Positions 1 through 6,675 of a stretch of 13,850 nucleotides of DNA are shown one piece after another. Every line of letters starts with the position of its first letter. The stretch's first letter is position 1. A program made the translations under genes and the position numbers. A model generated the notes under the pieces. The model was not told the DNA's origin and did not search any database. It was given only the letters and a program-made list of their open reading frames with translations. Origin of the DNA: Nitriliruptorales bacterium (GTDB taxonomy: Bacteria; Actinomycetota; Nitriliruptoria; Euzebyales; Egibacteraceae). The stretch is from contig SLNF01000228.1 in the NCBI GenBank assembly GCA_007133145.1, positions 1 through 13,850 on the forward strand. The letters are read 5' to 3'.

Positions 1-11
1 CAGAAAGGCTG

Positions 12-956
12 GTGACTGCCGTCGTGGCTCAGATCGTCGAGGAGATGCCGCTGCACGACCACGTGCAGCTCTACCTCCGGGAGATGGCCCGCACGGCCCT
101 CCTGACCGCAGAGGAGGAGGTCGATCTCGCCAAGCGCTACGAGGCCGGCCTGGAGGCTGAGCGGCTGCTCGCCGAGGGCGGCAAGGCGACCCCGACGAGA
201 CGACGGCAGCTCCATCAGGTCGACCGCGACGGCAAGCGTGCCAAGGAGCGCCTCGTGCAGGCGAACCTGCGGCTCGTCGTCAGCGTCGCCAAGCGCTACC
301 AGGGCCAGGGTCTGCCGCTGCTCGACCTCATCCAGGAGGGCAACCTCGGCCTGCTGCGCGCGGTGGAGAAGTTCGACTACCGCCGCGGGTACAAGTTCTC
401 CACGTACGCGACGTGGTGGATCCGCCAGGCCGTCGGCCGTGGCGTCGCCGACAAGGGGCGGACGATCCGGCTGCCCGTCCACATGATGGAGCGGGTCCGA
501 CGGGCCCTGTCGATGCAGCGCGACCTCGCCGAGGCCCTCGGGCGCGAGCCTGCGCTCGAGGAGCTCGCCGAGGAGCTCGGTGAGGACCCCGAGACCGTCG
601 AGGAGCTCCTCACCTACGCCCGCACGCCGACCTCGCTCGAGACGCCGGTCGGTGAGGACGGTGACGCCGAGCTCGGCGACTTCATCGAGGACCGCAACGC
701 CGACGATCCCCTCGAGGTGGCAGCCAAGGGCCTGGCCCGCCAGGAGCTGCTCGACGTCGTCGCCGGGCTGCCGGAGCGGGAGCGGATCATCCTCGAGCTG
801 CGCTTCGGCCTCCTCGACGGGGAGGCGCGGACCCTCGACGACGTCGGGCGCTACTTCGGGCTCACCCGTGAGCGCATCCGCCAGCTCGAGGCCCGGGCGC
901 TGTCGAAGCTGCGCCACCCCTCGCGCGGCCGCGCCCTGTCGGACACCGCGGCGTAG
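12..956 (+). CDS. RNA polymerase sigma-70 family factor (group 2-like)
   Basis: This 314-residue sigma-70 protein recruits core RNA polymerase to promoters. Region 1.2 lies at about residues 16-46. Region 2 spans about 78-160, with the KFSTYATWWIRQA block at 128-140. Region 3 follows to about 205, and the region 3.2 loop (SLETPVGEDGD, LGDFIED) is at 208-227. Region 4 is at 245-304, with the TRERIRQLEARALSKLRHPSR helix-turn-helix. Region 1.1 and the long non-conserved insert of primary factors are absent, so the length suits a SigB/HrdA-type group 2 factor rather than the housekeeping one. The GTG start follows an AGAAAGG-like site at 2-8. Region 2.4 is unusual: the residue matching E. coli sigma-70 Thr440 is Gly142, while the Gln437 equivalent (Gln139) is kept. 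Identification of the family is firm; the group and regulon are inferred. Confidence 0.93.
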   Translation: MTAVVAQIVEEMPLHDHVQLYLREMARTALLTAEEEVDLAKRYEAGLEAERLLAEGGKATPTRRRQLHQVDRDGKRAKERLVQANLRLVVSVAKRYQGQGLPLLDLIQEGNLGLLRAVEKFDYRRGYKFSTYATWWIRQAVGRGVADKGRTIRLPVHMMERVRRALSMQRDLAEALGREPALEELAEELGEDPETVEELLTYARTPTSLETPVGEDGDAELGDFIEDRNADDPLEVAAKGLARQELLDVVAGLPERERIILELRFGLLDGEARTLDDVGRYFGLTRERIRQLEARALSKLRHPSRGRALSDTAA

Positions 957-976
957 GCTCACCCTGCGACGCCGGT

Positions 977-991
977 CCGCCCTCGGGGCGG
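977..991 (+). terminator. possible hairpin after the sigma factor gene
   Basis: A perfect 6-bp stem (CCGCCC 977-982 with GGGCGG 986-991) closes a 3-base TCG loop about 20 bases after the stop codon. No T tract follows, so it could be a GC-only actinobacterial terminator or simply chance in GC-rich DNA. Confidence 0.3.
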
Positions 992-1035
992 TCGGGCAGG
1001 ACCCGCCGGGCCGATCGGTGAGACGCGGCGCGGTG

Positions 1036-1041
1036 TAGGCT
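1036..1041 (+). promoter_or_regulatory. -10-like TAGGCT giving a probably leaderless transcript
   Basis: TAGGCT fits the TAnnnT consensus and ends 8 bases before the ATG at 1050, so transcription would begin at or next to the start codon. There is no Shine-Dalgarno sequence between this hexamer and the ATG, which agrees with a leaderless mRNA. I found no convincing -35 element. Confidence 0.4.
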
Positions 1042-1049
1042 CATCGACG

Positions 1050-1994
1050 ATGTTGCGCTGGGGAGTCCTCGGACCGGGAGCGGTCGCGGCCACGAAGCTT
1101 GCGCCGGCGATGCTCGCCGTCGGCCACGACCTCGCCGCGGTCGGCTCGCGCTCGCGCACGCGCGCCCAGGCCTTCGCGGCCAGCCACGGCTTCCGTCGCG
1201 CGCGTGGCTCCTACCGCGAGGTGGTCGAGGCCGACGACGTCGACGCCGTCTACCTCGCCCTGCCCAACGACCTCCACGAGCCCTGGGCCGTCGCCGCGCT
1301 CGAGGCGGGCAAGCACGTGCTGTGCGAGAAGCCGCTCGCGCTCGACGCCGCCGCCGCCCAGCGCATGGCCGCGGCCTCGGCACGCAGCGGCCGGGTGCTC
1401 ATGGAGGCCGTGATGGCGCGCTTCCACCCCCGCACGCACGCCTGGCTGCAGACCCTCGCCGACGGCGTCATCGGCCCGGTGCAGACCATCCACGCGGCGT
1501 TCGGCACGATCATGGGTGACGCGCTGAACTATCGTGCGCGTCCCGAGCAGGGCGGGGGCGCTCTCCTCGACCTCGGGGTCTACGGGGTGGCGGCCAGCCG
1601 CTGGGGCGCCGGCGAGGAGCCCGAGGACGTCGTGGCGCTGCGTCAGCGCTGGGACAGCGGCGTCGATGGCGCGACCGCCGCGGTGCTCGGCTTCCCCGGA
1701 GGCGCGCTCGCGACGATCGTCGCCTCCTTCGCCACCGTGCGCCACGACCACCTCACTATCGCCGGGCCCCGCGGCAGCCTCGACGTGCCCCGGGCCTTCA
1801 CCGCGAGCGACGACGCCGAGGCAGCGCTGCTGCGTGACGGGCGCGCCGTGGGTGCGTGGCGTGTCAACCCCTACGAGCGCATGCTCGAGCACTTCGCCGA
1901 GGTCTGCGGCGGAGCGCCTGCGCTGCTGCCGGTCGAGGACGCCCTCGCCACTGCTGCGGTCCTCGACCGCATCGCCGCCGCCGCGGCGCGCTGA
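1050..1994 (+). CDS. Gfo/Idh/MocA family NAD(P)-dependent oxidoreductase
   Basis: This 314-residue protein has an N-terminal Rossmann fold starting WGVLGPGAVA (residues 4-13, the GxGxxA dinucleotide-binding loop). The family EKP motif is at 93-95, so Lys94 is the likely catalytic lysine. The C-terminal part is the substrate-binding domain. The GGGALLDLGVYGV stretch (168-180) puts Tyr178 where many members have His. This resembles the dihydrodiol dehydrogenase / glucose-fructose oxidoreductase side of the superfamily, where Lys and Tyr are the catalytic pair. The usual substrates are sugars, inositols or diols; the actual substrate cannot be read from the sequence. The ATG has no ribosome binding site and probably begins a leaderless mRNA. 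It is a single gene facing a convergent neighbour, so the context does not suggest a pathway. Confidence 0.88.
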   Translation: MLRWGVLGPGAVAATKLAPAMLAVGHDLAAVGSRSRTRAQAFAASHGFRRARGSYREVVEADDVDAVYLALPNDLHEPWAVAALEAGKHVLCEKPLALDAAAAQRMAAASARSGRVLMEAVMARFHPRTHAWLQTLADGVIGPVQTIHAAFGTIMGDALNYRARPEQGGGALLDLGVYGVAASRWGAGEEPEDVVALRQRWDSGVDGATAAVLGFPGGALATIVASFATVRHDHLTIAGPRGSLDVPRAFTASDDAEAALLRDGRAVGAWRVNPYERMLEHFAEVCGGAPALLPVEDALATAAVLDRIAAAAAR

Positions 1995-2001
1995 GGGCCC
2001 C

Positions 2002-2038
2002 CCGCCGACGGCGAGGGCCGGCGACCCCCGCTCGGCGG
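2002..2038. terminator. possible bidirectional terminator between convergent genes
   Basis: The 55-base gap between the oxidoreductase and the convergent WYL-like gene holds CCGCCG (2002-2007) and its inverse CGGCGG (2033-2038), plus a small nested CGCC/GGCG hairpin. There is no T tract, so the call is weak. Confidence 0.25.
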
Positions 2039-2049
2039 CGAACGGCGCC

Positions 2050-3261
2050 TCAGGGCCGGGGTGCGAGCCGGCGCGCCCGCCCGCGGGGATCCGAGGCTGC
2101 CGGACCGGGCTCCCAGCCCACCGCCTCGGCGTGGGATGTGAAGCGTGCCGTGGGGTCGGGCTTGACGAGACGGAACCCCGCCGCGGTCTCCATCTCCTCG
2201 AGTCCGGCGCGCAGGCGGCGGCACACGGCGTTGACGAGCCACAGCGGCGCGTGCACCTGCACGCTGCCCGCCCACGCGCAGAGCTGCTCCATGACGTCCC
2301 AGGCCAGGGCCCGGGGGAAGGTCCCGGTGACCTCGTAGACCTCGGCGTCGGACACGAGCCGGGTCGGCGACGACCCGTCCGTGCCGAACATCCCGCGCTC
2401 ATGGATGATCTCGGCGAGGGCCTCGGGCACGTGGATGACGAGCTCGTCGCGCACGAGGGTGCAGGCCTGCGGCTCGGGATCGGCCCAGTCGGGTAGCGGT
2501 TCGACCTCGATGATGCGCTCGAGCACGAGTTGGCGGTCGACGCCTCGGCGCCGCCCGTCACGGTCGACCTCCACGCAGACCGCCTTGACGAGGCCACCGA
2601 TCGGGACGTACTCGAGGGGCACGACCGTGAGGAGGCGCTTGAGGCCGGTGTTGCGGGAGTCGTAGCGCAGCCGCACCGGACGGCGCTCGTCGAGGGCCTC
2701 GTGGAAGCGCTCGAGCAGCGTGAGGCGGGCCGGCGGTGGGGTCGTCCCCGGGGCTGCGGCGGGGTTGAGGCCCGGCAGGACCTCGCCGAGCGCACGGGTG
2801 GCGGCCGCGGCCATCGGCGTGTCGAGCTGGGTGAGCATCGCCTGGGCGAAGCCGATCGCCTGCACCTGGGCGTCGTCGAGCGCGGGCAGCGGCGCGGCGA
2901 GCCAGTGCCTTCCGGCCTGCGAGCGCAGGTCGAGCCCGCCGCGGCCAGCGCCGCGGCTGCCACCGCGCAGTTCCCGCACCCGGTTCTCGAGATCCGACGC
3001 CCCGACCCAGCCGACGGTACGCAGCGCCGCGAGCAGCTCGACGCTCGTCGCCGGCCCGGCGGCGAGCCGGCGCAGGAGGACCAGGCGTTGAGCCTCGCTG
3101 AACCCCGAGCCCGGGCGCGGATGGGCCGCGACGTAGGCGCTGGCCTCCTCCCGCCAGACCGCGTCGTCGCCCTCCGGTTGCGCGCTCACGCCGGTCCAGG
3201 CGGCGAGGTCGCGCGCGTCGACGGGCTTGCCGCCCTCCAAGGGTCGCACGCCGGCGGTCAT
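2050..3261 (-). CDS. WYL-domain-like transcriptional regulator (divergent)
   Basis: This protein is 403 residues long from the ATG at 3261. That start has an AAAGG site 6 bases upstream. A GTG 30 bases further upstream has its GGAGG almost touching the start codon, so I prefer the ATG. Residues 55-100 look like a winged helix-turn-helix (an EAQRLVLLRRLAAGP-type opening, then a DLENRVRELR helix). Residues 190-252 have the strand pattern of a WYL domain ending in a basic block and LERI, and 265-355 resemble the C-terminal WCX extension. The Trp-Tyr-Leu triad is not visible: the matching segment reads GGLVKAVCVEV. WYL proteins bind nucleic-acid or nucleotide ligands and regulate transcription, often in stress or defence settings. 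No defence genes are nearby. The family call is moderate and the ligand is unknown. Confidence 0.6.
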   Translation of the reverse strand: MTAGVRPLEGGKPVDARDLAAWTGVSAQPEGDDAVWREEASAYVAAHPRPGSGFSEAQRLVLLRRLAAGPATSVELLAALRTVGWVGASDLENRVRELRGGSRGAGRGGLDLRSQAGRHWLAAPLPALDDAQVQAIGFAQAMLTQLDTPMAAAATRALGEVLPGLNPAAAPGTTPPPARLTLLERFHEALDERRPVRLRYDSRNTGLKRLLTVVPLEYVPIGGLVKAVCVEVDRDGRRRGVDRQLVLERIIEVEPLPDWADPEPQACTLVRDELVIHVPEALAEIIHERGMFGTDGSSPTRLVSDAEVYEVTGTFPRALAWDVMEQLCAWAGSVQVHAPLWLVNAVCRRLRAGLEEMETAAGFRLVKPDPTARFTSHAEAVGWEPGPAASDPRGRARRLAPRP

Positions 3262-3272
3262 GCGCGGCCTTT

Positions 3273-3286
3273 CGTCAAATCTGACG
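3273..3286. promoter_or_regulatory. short inverted repeat in a divergent promoter region
   Basis: CGTCA-AATC-TGACG has two 5-bp arms and an AT-rich centre. It lies in the 72-base gap between the WYL-like gene and the divergent HTH gene, 12-25 bases upstream of the WYL-like ATG. Both flanking genes appear to encode DNA-binding proteins, so it could be an autoregulatory operator. The arms are short enough to occur by chance. Confidence 0.3.
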
Positions 3287-3333
3287 GTCACCTCCGGACA
3301 TCATGCCACCACCGACGCCGGAGGAGGTTCGTC

Positions 3334-3729
3334 ATGAGGCTCGCGAGGAGGATCGAGATGCCACCACCGGAGGAGCGGCGCTTCCGGACCCACGAGGAGC
3401 CGCCGGTCAGGCCGCGACGCGGGGCCTGGCGCACGCGGGGTCGCCGGCCCTCCCGGGGGCCCGCCGGTGAGGTGCGCTGGTGGGAGCGCCCCGCTCCCGC
3501 CGGTGACGAGGAGCTCTGGGCCGCCGTGATCCGCTGCCATGAGGCGCTGCGGGCCGCGGGACTCACGGTGACCGACCTCGAGGCGCGGTTGGCCGCCACG
3601 ACCCGGCCGCTGCGACGCGAGACGCTCTCGCGCATCCTCAACGGTCGGCAGCACACCACGTGGGAGACCGTCGAGCTGCTGGCCGGGGTCCTTGCCGTCG
3701 ACCTCGGCGAGCGCGGCCCGGCGCGCTGA
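3334..3729 (+). CDS. small XRE/Cro-C1-type helix-turn-helix protein
   Basis: The protein has 131 residues. The first 48 or so are rich in Arg, Pro and Glu, probably disordered and possibly contacting nucleic acid. Residues 60-127 look like a Cro/C1 helix-turn-helix: a leading helix around EELWAAVIRCHEALRAAG, a TVTDLEARLAATT helix pair, a recognition-like RETLSRILNGRQ helix, and a closing WETVELLAGVLAVDL helix. The ATG at 3334 has a GAGGAGG site 6 bases upstream. A second in-frame ATG at 3358 has its own AGGAGG at the same spacing, so either or both may be used. The gene diverges from the WYL-like regulator and ends against a convergent gene across a strong hairpin. Its target is unknown. Confidence 0.68.
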   Translation: MRLARRIEMPPPEERRFRTHEEPPVRPRRGAWRTRGRRPSRGPAGEVRWWERPAPAGDEELWAAVIRCHEALRAAGLTVTDLEARLAATTRPLRRETLSRILNGRQHTTWETVELLAGVLAVDLGERGPAR

Positions 3730-3733
3730 GTCG

Positions 3734-3767
3734 GCGCCCGGCCGAGCGTGTCGCCTCCGCCGGGCGC
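3734..3767. terminator. bidirectional hairpin terminator between convergent genes
   Basis: A perfect 9-bp inverted repeat (GCGCCCGGC 3734-3742 and GCCGGGCGC 3759-3767) with a 16-base loop fills the 38-base gap between two convergent stop codons. There is no T tract, but the position and stem quality fit a shared terminator. Confidence 0.5.
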
Positions 3768-4760
3768 TCAGGCCTCACCGGTCCACGCACGCCGCAGCGC
3801 CCGCGGCAGTCCCCAGGCGCCGAGCCCGGTGAGGCGGCGATCGTCATCGAGGACGCCGACGGCCATGAGCAGGCCGCCGACGAGCGCGAGGCCCTGGCGC
3901 AGGGTCGCCTCGTCGTCGGGGTCGAGGTCGGACTCCTCGACCTCGGGGCACTGGCCGATGAGGTGGTGCAGGGAGGGCGCATCGGCCGCAGCGCCCTGCC
4001 CCAGACGCACGAGCTCGATGACCGCCCCGGCCCAGTCTGCGTGCTCGATGGCCTGCCAGGCCTCCCGCGAGACCTCATCGAGGCTCGTCTCGCGCTGGGG
4101 CTCGACGATCCCGGCCACCGCGTCGAGCCAGAGGTCGACGTCGTCATCGTCGGGATCGAGGTCGGCGGCCTCGGCGACGATCGCCAGCCCGGCGTGCCCG
4201 GCGGGTTCGCGCAGCGCGGCCGCGGCGGCGGCGAGCCCGGGCGGGGGCGGGGTCTCATCGACCCGCAGCGCGTTGGCGACGACCTCCCACGCCTCAGCGG
4301 GGTCGAGGTCGTCCTCCTCGCGGTCCTCGCCGGCGCGCTCCCGGCCGTACTGGTCGGGGATCGTGCCCCAGCCGAAGACCGCCACGACGCCGTCGGGCTC
4401 GTCCTCGGGGCCGAGGTCGATCCCGACCTCGGTGACCTCGCAGACGTGCTCCCACTCCTCGCCGAGGTCGAAGACGTAGGCGAAACGGTCACCCGTCTCC
4501 ACCTCGAGGTCCGCCAGCGTCGTCTCCTCGCTGTCCTCGGCGTTGTCGGTGGGCTCGGGGCTCGGCATGAAGCGCCGCTCACCGACGGTGAACTCGTGGA
4601 GGTGGCCGAGGTCCCAGCGGCCGAAACCGGTGTCGATCGCGTCGGCGAGGTCGGCGAGGGTGTGCTCGAGGTGGCAGAGCATGACGCGGCCCGGCGCGGG
4701 GGAGAGGCGCATGGCATGGTTGCCCGTCAGCGTGACCTCGACGTGTAGCCAGTCAGACAC
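3768..4760 (-). CDS. plasmid pRiA4b ORF-3 / IS1096 TnpR-like domain protein
   Basis: This protein has 330 residues. The GTG start at 4760 is chosen because GGAGGAG lies 7 bases upstream; an in-frame GTG 30 bases further upstream lacks such a site. Residues 3-145 carry the pRiA4b ORF-3-like domain: a ...WLHVEV opening strand, the hallmark FAYVFDLGEEWEH (93-105) and a GWGTIPDQYG segment near 130-139. The second half is Ala/Asp/Glu-rich and helical, with no recognised domain. The family was named from plasmid and insertion-element passenger genes but is common on chromosomes, and its biochemical role is not established. No transposase or inverted repeats flank it here, so I do not infer a mobile element. 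It diverges from the Nudix gene across 118 bases. Confidence 0.75.
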   Translation of the reverse strand: MSDWLHVEVTLTGNHAMRLSPAPGRVMLCHLEHTLADLADAIDTGFGRWDLGHLHEFTVGERRFMPSPEPTDNAEDSEETTLADLEVETGDRFAYVFDLGEEWEHVCEVTEVGIDLGPEDEPDGVVAVFGWGTIPDQYGRERAGEDREEDDLDPAEAWEVVANALRVDETPPPPGLAAAAAALREPAGHAGLAIVAEAADLDPDDDDVDLWLDAVAGIVEPQRETSLDEVSREAWQAIEHADWAGAVIELVRLGQGAAADAPSLHHLIGQCPEVEESDLDPDDEATLRQGLALVGGLLMAVGVLDDDRRLTGLGAWGLPRALRRAWTGEA

Positions 4761-4788
4761 CGCAACACTCCTCCGCAGGCGGACGGTC

Positions 4789-4794
4789 ACGCTA
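4789..4794 (-). promoter_or_regulatory. -10-like TAGCGT for the pRiA4b-like gene
   Basis: Read on the minus strand, this hexamer is TAGCGT (TAnnnT). It lies 28 bases upstream of the GTG at 4760, leaving room for a short leader with the GGAGGAG site. No clear -35 is seen. Confidence 0.25.
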
Positions 4795-4833
4795 GCGGTT
4801 GCGTCCGGTCGCTGCCAGGGACCGACGGCCCGT

Positions 4834-4839
4834 TACGCT
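4834..4839 (+). promoter_or_regulatory. -10-like TACGCT for the Nudix gene
   Basis: TACGCT matches TAnnnT and lies 39 bases upstream of the Nudix ATG, leaving a short 5' leader. The same hexamer recurs before leuB. No strong -35 lies at the right spacing. Confidence 0.3.
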
Positions 4840-4878
4840 GCCGCTGCCGAGGACCGGATGGCCAGGTTGGGAGGCGCG

Positions 4879-5292
4879 ATGGACGAGCCGGTGCGGGCGG
4901 CGGGAGCGGTGCTCTGGCGCGCCGACGACGAAGGTCCGCGCATCGCCGTGGTGCACCGCCCCAAGTACGACGACTGGTCGCTGCCCAAGGGCAAGCTCGA
5001 CGAGGGCGAGACCGAACTCGACGCTGCGCGGCGGGAGGTCGCCGAGGAGACTGGCTACGACGTCGAGCTCGGCGAGGAGCTCGGCGAGGTGCGCTACCCG
5101 ATCCGCACGCCTCTGGGGCCCCGTGAGAAGACCGTGCGCTTCTGGGCGATGCGCGCGGTCGGGGGCACGTTCAGCTCCGACGCTGAGGTCGACGACCTGC
5201 GCTGGCTGTCCCCCGGACAGGCCCGGGACCTGCTGTCCTACAACCGCGATCGCGAGGTGCTCGACCGCTTCCTCGACGCCCAGCGCCGGTAG
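4879..5292 (+). CDS. Nudix (MutT-type) hydrolase
   Basis: This 137-residue protein is a single Nudix domain. The signature GX5EX7REUXEEXGU is complete, from Gly38 through Glu44 and Arg52-Glu53 to Glu56-Glu57 and Gly59-Tyr60, and provides the Mg2+-binding glutamates. Nudix enzymes cleave nucleoside diphosphates linked to another group, such as oxidised dNTPs, dinucleoside polyphosphates or NDP-sugars. The VVHRPKYDDWSLPKGKLDEGE context resembles the N-terminal half of actinobacterial MutT1, which cleans up 8-oxo-dGTP or diadenosine polyphosphates. Mycobacterial MutT1 also carries a C-terminal histidine phosphatase domain, which is absent here and in the following sequence. The ATG at 4879 has GGGAGG about 5 bases upstream. 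The family is firm; the substrate is not. Confidence 0.9.
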   Translation: MDEPVRAAGAVLWRADDEGPRIAVVHRPKYDDWSLPKGKLDEGETELDAARREVAEETGYDVELGEELGEVRYPIRTPLGPREKTVRFWAMRAVGGTFSSDAEVDDLRWLSPGQARDLLSYNRDREVLDRFLDAQRR

Positions 5293-5371
5293 GCCTCGGG
5301 GCGACGAGGCCCTCGCGGTCGACGGCGGGGCGCGGCGTGGGATCATCGCGGCGCTCGGGGTCCTCGTCGAC

Positions 5372-5890
5372 GTGCTGACCGGGGAGGCCGTGGCCCCACC
5401 GGCGACCGTGGCTGATCCGGCCTCCGAGACCGCGGACCTCATCGCCGAGGCCGCCGTGCTCGACGCCGTCGGTGGGCTCGCGTGGCTCGGCCGGCGCCTG
5501 GCGGGTGAGCGGCTCCGCTGCGTTGCGGCGCTCGACACCCTGCTCCGCGAGCAAGGCCCCGGTGCGACGCCCTCGGGGCTGCGGCGCCGGGTCGACGACC
5601 GGCAGGCCGCGCGCGACAAGCCCTCGCGGGCCGAGCGCGAGCGTCGCGCCCACGCCCGTCGCTGGCTGCGCCTGTCGGACCCCCGGGGCCGTCGGCCGAG
5701 CGCAGCTGAGGCGGTCGTGCTGCGGTCGGCGCGACCCGTCCCGACCGGGGGAGGTGCTGCCGGCCGTGCGGCTCACGGCGCAGGCGTCTCGGTGTCCTCG
5801 TCGCCGCGCAGCACCCTCACCGCGCCGATCCCGGTGTCGATGACGACGTCGAGGCGGTCCTCAGCGTCCTCCCAACCCGGACTCGTGTAG
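5372..5890 (+). CDS. unassigned coding-like stretch, possibly frameshifted or decayed
   Basis: From about 5294 to 5700 one plus-strand frame shows strong coding character: codons end almost always in G or C, it is rich in Ala, Leu, Asp and Glu, and it has no stop. It reads through segments such as IIAALGVLVDVLTGEAV, AEAAVLDAVGGLAWLGRRL and RCVAALDTLLREQG. I do not recognise the family. The first in-frame start is the GTG at 5372, which has no ribosome binding site, while coding character already begins just after the Nudix stop. At the other end the frame runs about 118 bases into the convergent LiaF-like gene, where its translation looks like a shadow. A frame change at the CCCCCGGGG run near 5680-5688 would give a neat TGA at 5707. 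It may be a frameshifted gene, a remnant, or a C-terminal extension lost from the Nudix frame. The coordinates are tentative. Confidence 0.35.
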   Translation: MLTGEAVAPPATVADPASETADLIAEAAVLDAVGGLAWLGRRLAGERLRCVAALDTLLREQGPGATPSGLRRRVDDRQAARDKPSRAERERRAHARRWLRLSDPRGRRPSAAEAVVLRSARPVPTGGGAAGRAAHGAGVSVSSSPRSTLTAPIPVSMTTSRRSSASSQPGLV

Positions 5891-6675
5891 ACGTCGCCGC
5901 TCCGCACGAACGCCTCCTCGACGGTCGCTGCGCCGATGCCGGTGTCGATGGCGATGCGGGCGGCGATGCCGTCGGGGATGTGCACGACCGACTCGCCGAT
6001 CCCCCCGTCGACGCGCACCCTCGGCCGTCCGCTGTCGGGCAGGCGCACGACGGTGCGCCCCACGCCGACGTCGACGCGCGCCTCCTCGAGCTCGAGGCCG
6101 CTCAGGTCGAGCTCGGCCTCGCCGACGCCGGTCGACACGCGCAAGGCCACGGGGACTTCGTCAGTGACCGCGAGCGTCCACGGTTCCACGAGGGTCGGGT
6201 TGACCCCAAGCCGGAACCAGCGTCCCTCAGCAGCGACGCGTACGAGCGCGAGGTCGCCGCGCTCCCCGCCGGTGGCGACGAGACGCTGGCCGCGCCCGAG
6301 CCCGACTGTCCCGCTGACCGCCTCGCCGGAGTCCGCACCGGCGGCCAGGTCGAGCCTGCCGGCACCCACCTCGATCTCGACATCGGCGCGGTCGGCGCCA
6401 CCGAGGGCGATGCCGACCTCCCCGCTGCGGCCCCGCAACGGCTGGTCGCGCTCGCTCATCGCCCAGCCGCCCACCGCCAAGGCCACGATCGCCGTCACGG
6501 CAACGACGCCGCGACCGAGGCGTGCCTCGCGGGGGAGCAGGAGGCTCACACCGACGGCCACGAGGACGATCGGCCAGAGCTCGACCATGCCGAGCCAGGT
6601 GCTCGCGCCGATGACGTCGAGGTTGGTGAGCAGCAGGAGCACCCCGACGGCGATGAGGAGCAAGGGCGCGATCAT
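5773..6675 (-). CDS. LiaF-like 'toast-rack' membrane protein
   Basis: The protein has 300 residues. The ATG at 6675 forms an ATGA overlap with the end of the PspC gene, which favours it over an in-frame upstream start inside that gene. Three hydrophobic segments are near residues 3-18, 31-48 and 56-73. A long beta-rich domain follows, with six loosely repeated units of the form (V/I)-D-x-G-(I/V)-G-x3-V, starting near residues 101, 180, 201, 222, 243 and 279. Repeated turns of this type are typical of the beta-helical domains of LiaF and DUF4097/DUF2154 proteins. In Bacillus LiaF restrains a cell-envelope stress two-component system. No histidine kinase or response regulator lies next to it here. 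With PspC beside it, a role in sensing or buffering membrane stress is a reasonable inference. Confidence 0.78.
   Translation of the reverse strand: MIAPLLLIAVGVLLLLTNLDVIGASTWLGMVELWPIVLVAVGVSLLLPREARLGRGVVAVTAIVALAVGGWAMSERDQPLRGRSGEVGIALGGADRADVEIEVGAGRLDLAAGADSGEAVSGTVGLGRGQRLVATGGERGDLALVRVAAEGRWFRLGVNPTLVEPWTLAVTDEVPVALRVSTGVGEAELDLSGLELEEARVDVGVGRTVVRLPDSGRPRVRVDGGIGESVVHIPDGIAARIAIDTGIGAATVEEAFVRSGDVYTSPGWEDAEDRLDVVIDTGIGAVRVLRGDEDTETPAP

Noticed and set aside
1041..2963. Long open frame on the minus strand opposite the oxidoreductase and WYL-like genes
   Set aside because: Its translation is rich in Arg, Pro and Ser with low-complexity runs, and it overlaps genes with clear family motifs on both strands. 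Long stop-free shadow frames are expected in DNA this GC-rich.
2530..3333. Upstream extension of the HTH gene frame across the WYL-like gene
   Set aside because: The frame is open for about 800 bases before 3334, but that part is the antisense of the WYL-like gene; a consensus ribosome site marks the real start at 3334.
3768..4760. Mobile element signal from the IS1096/pRiA4b family name
   Set aside because: No transposase, terminal inverted repeats or target-site duplications flank the gene, and codon use matches its neighbours.
5171..5776. Minus-strand open frame over the Nudix 3' end and the unassigned stretch
   Set aside because: Its composition (Arg, Pro, Gly and Ser rich, no hydrophobic pattern) is that of a shadow frame, and the plus-strand frame has the stronger third-position GC signal.
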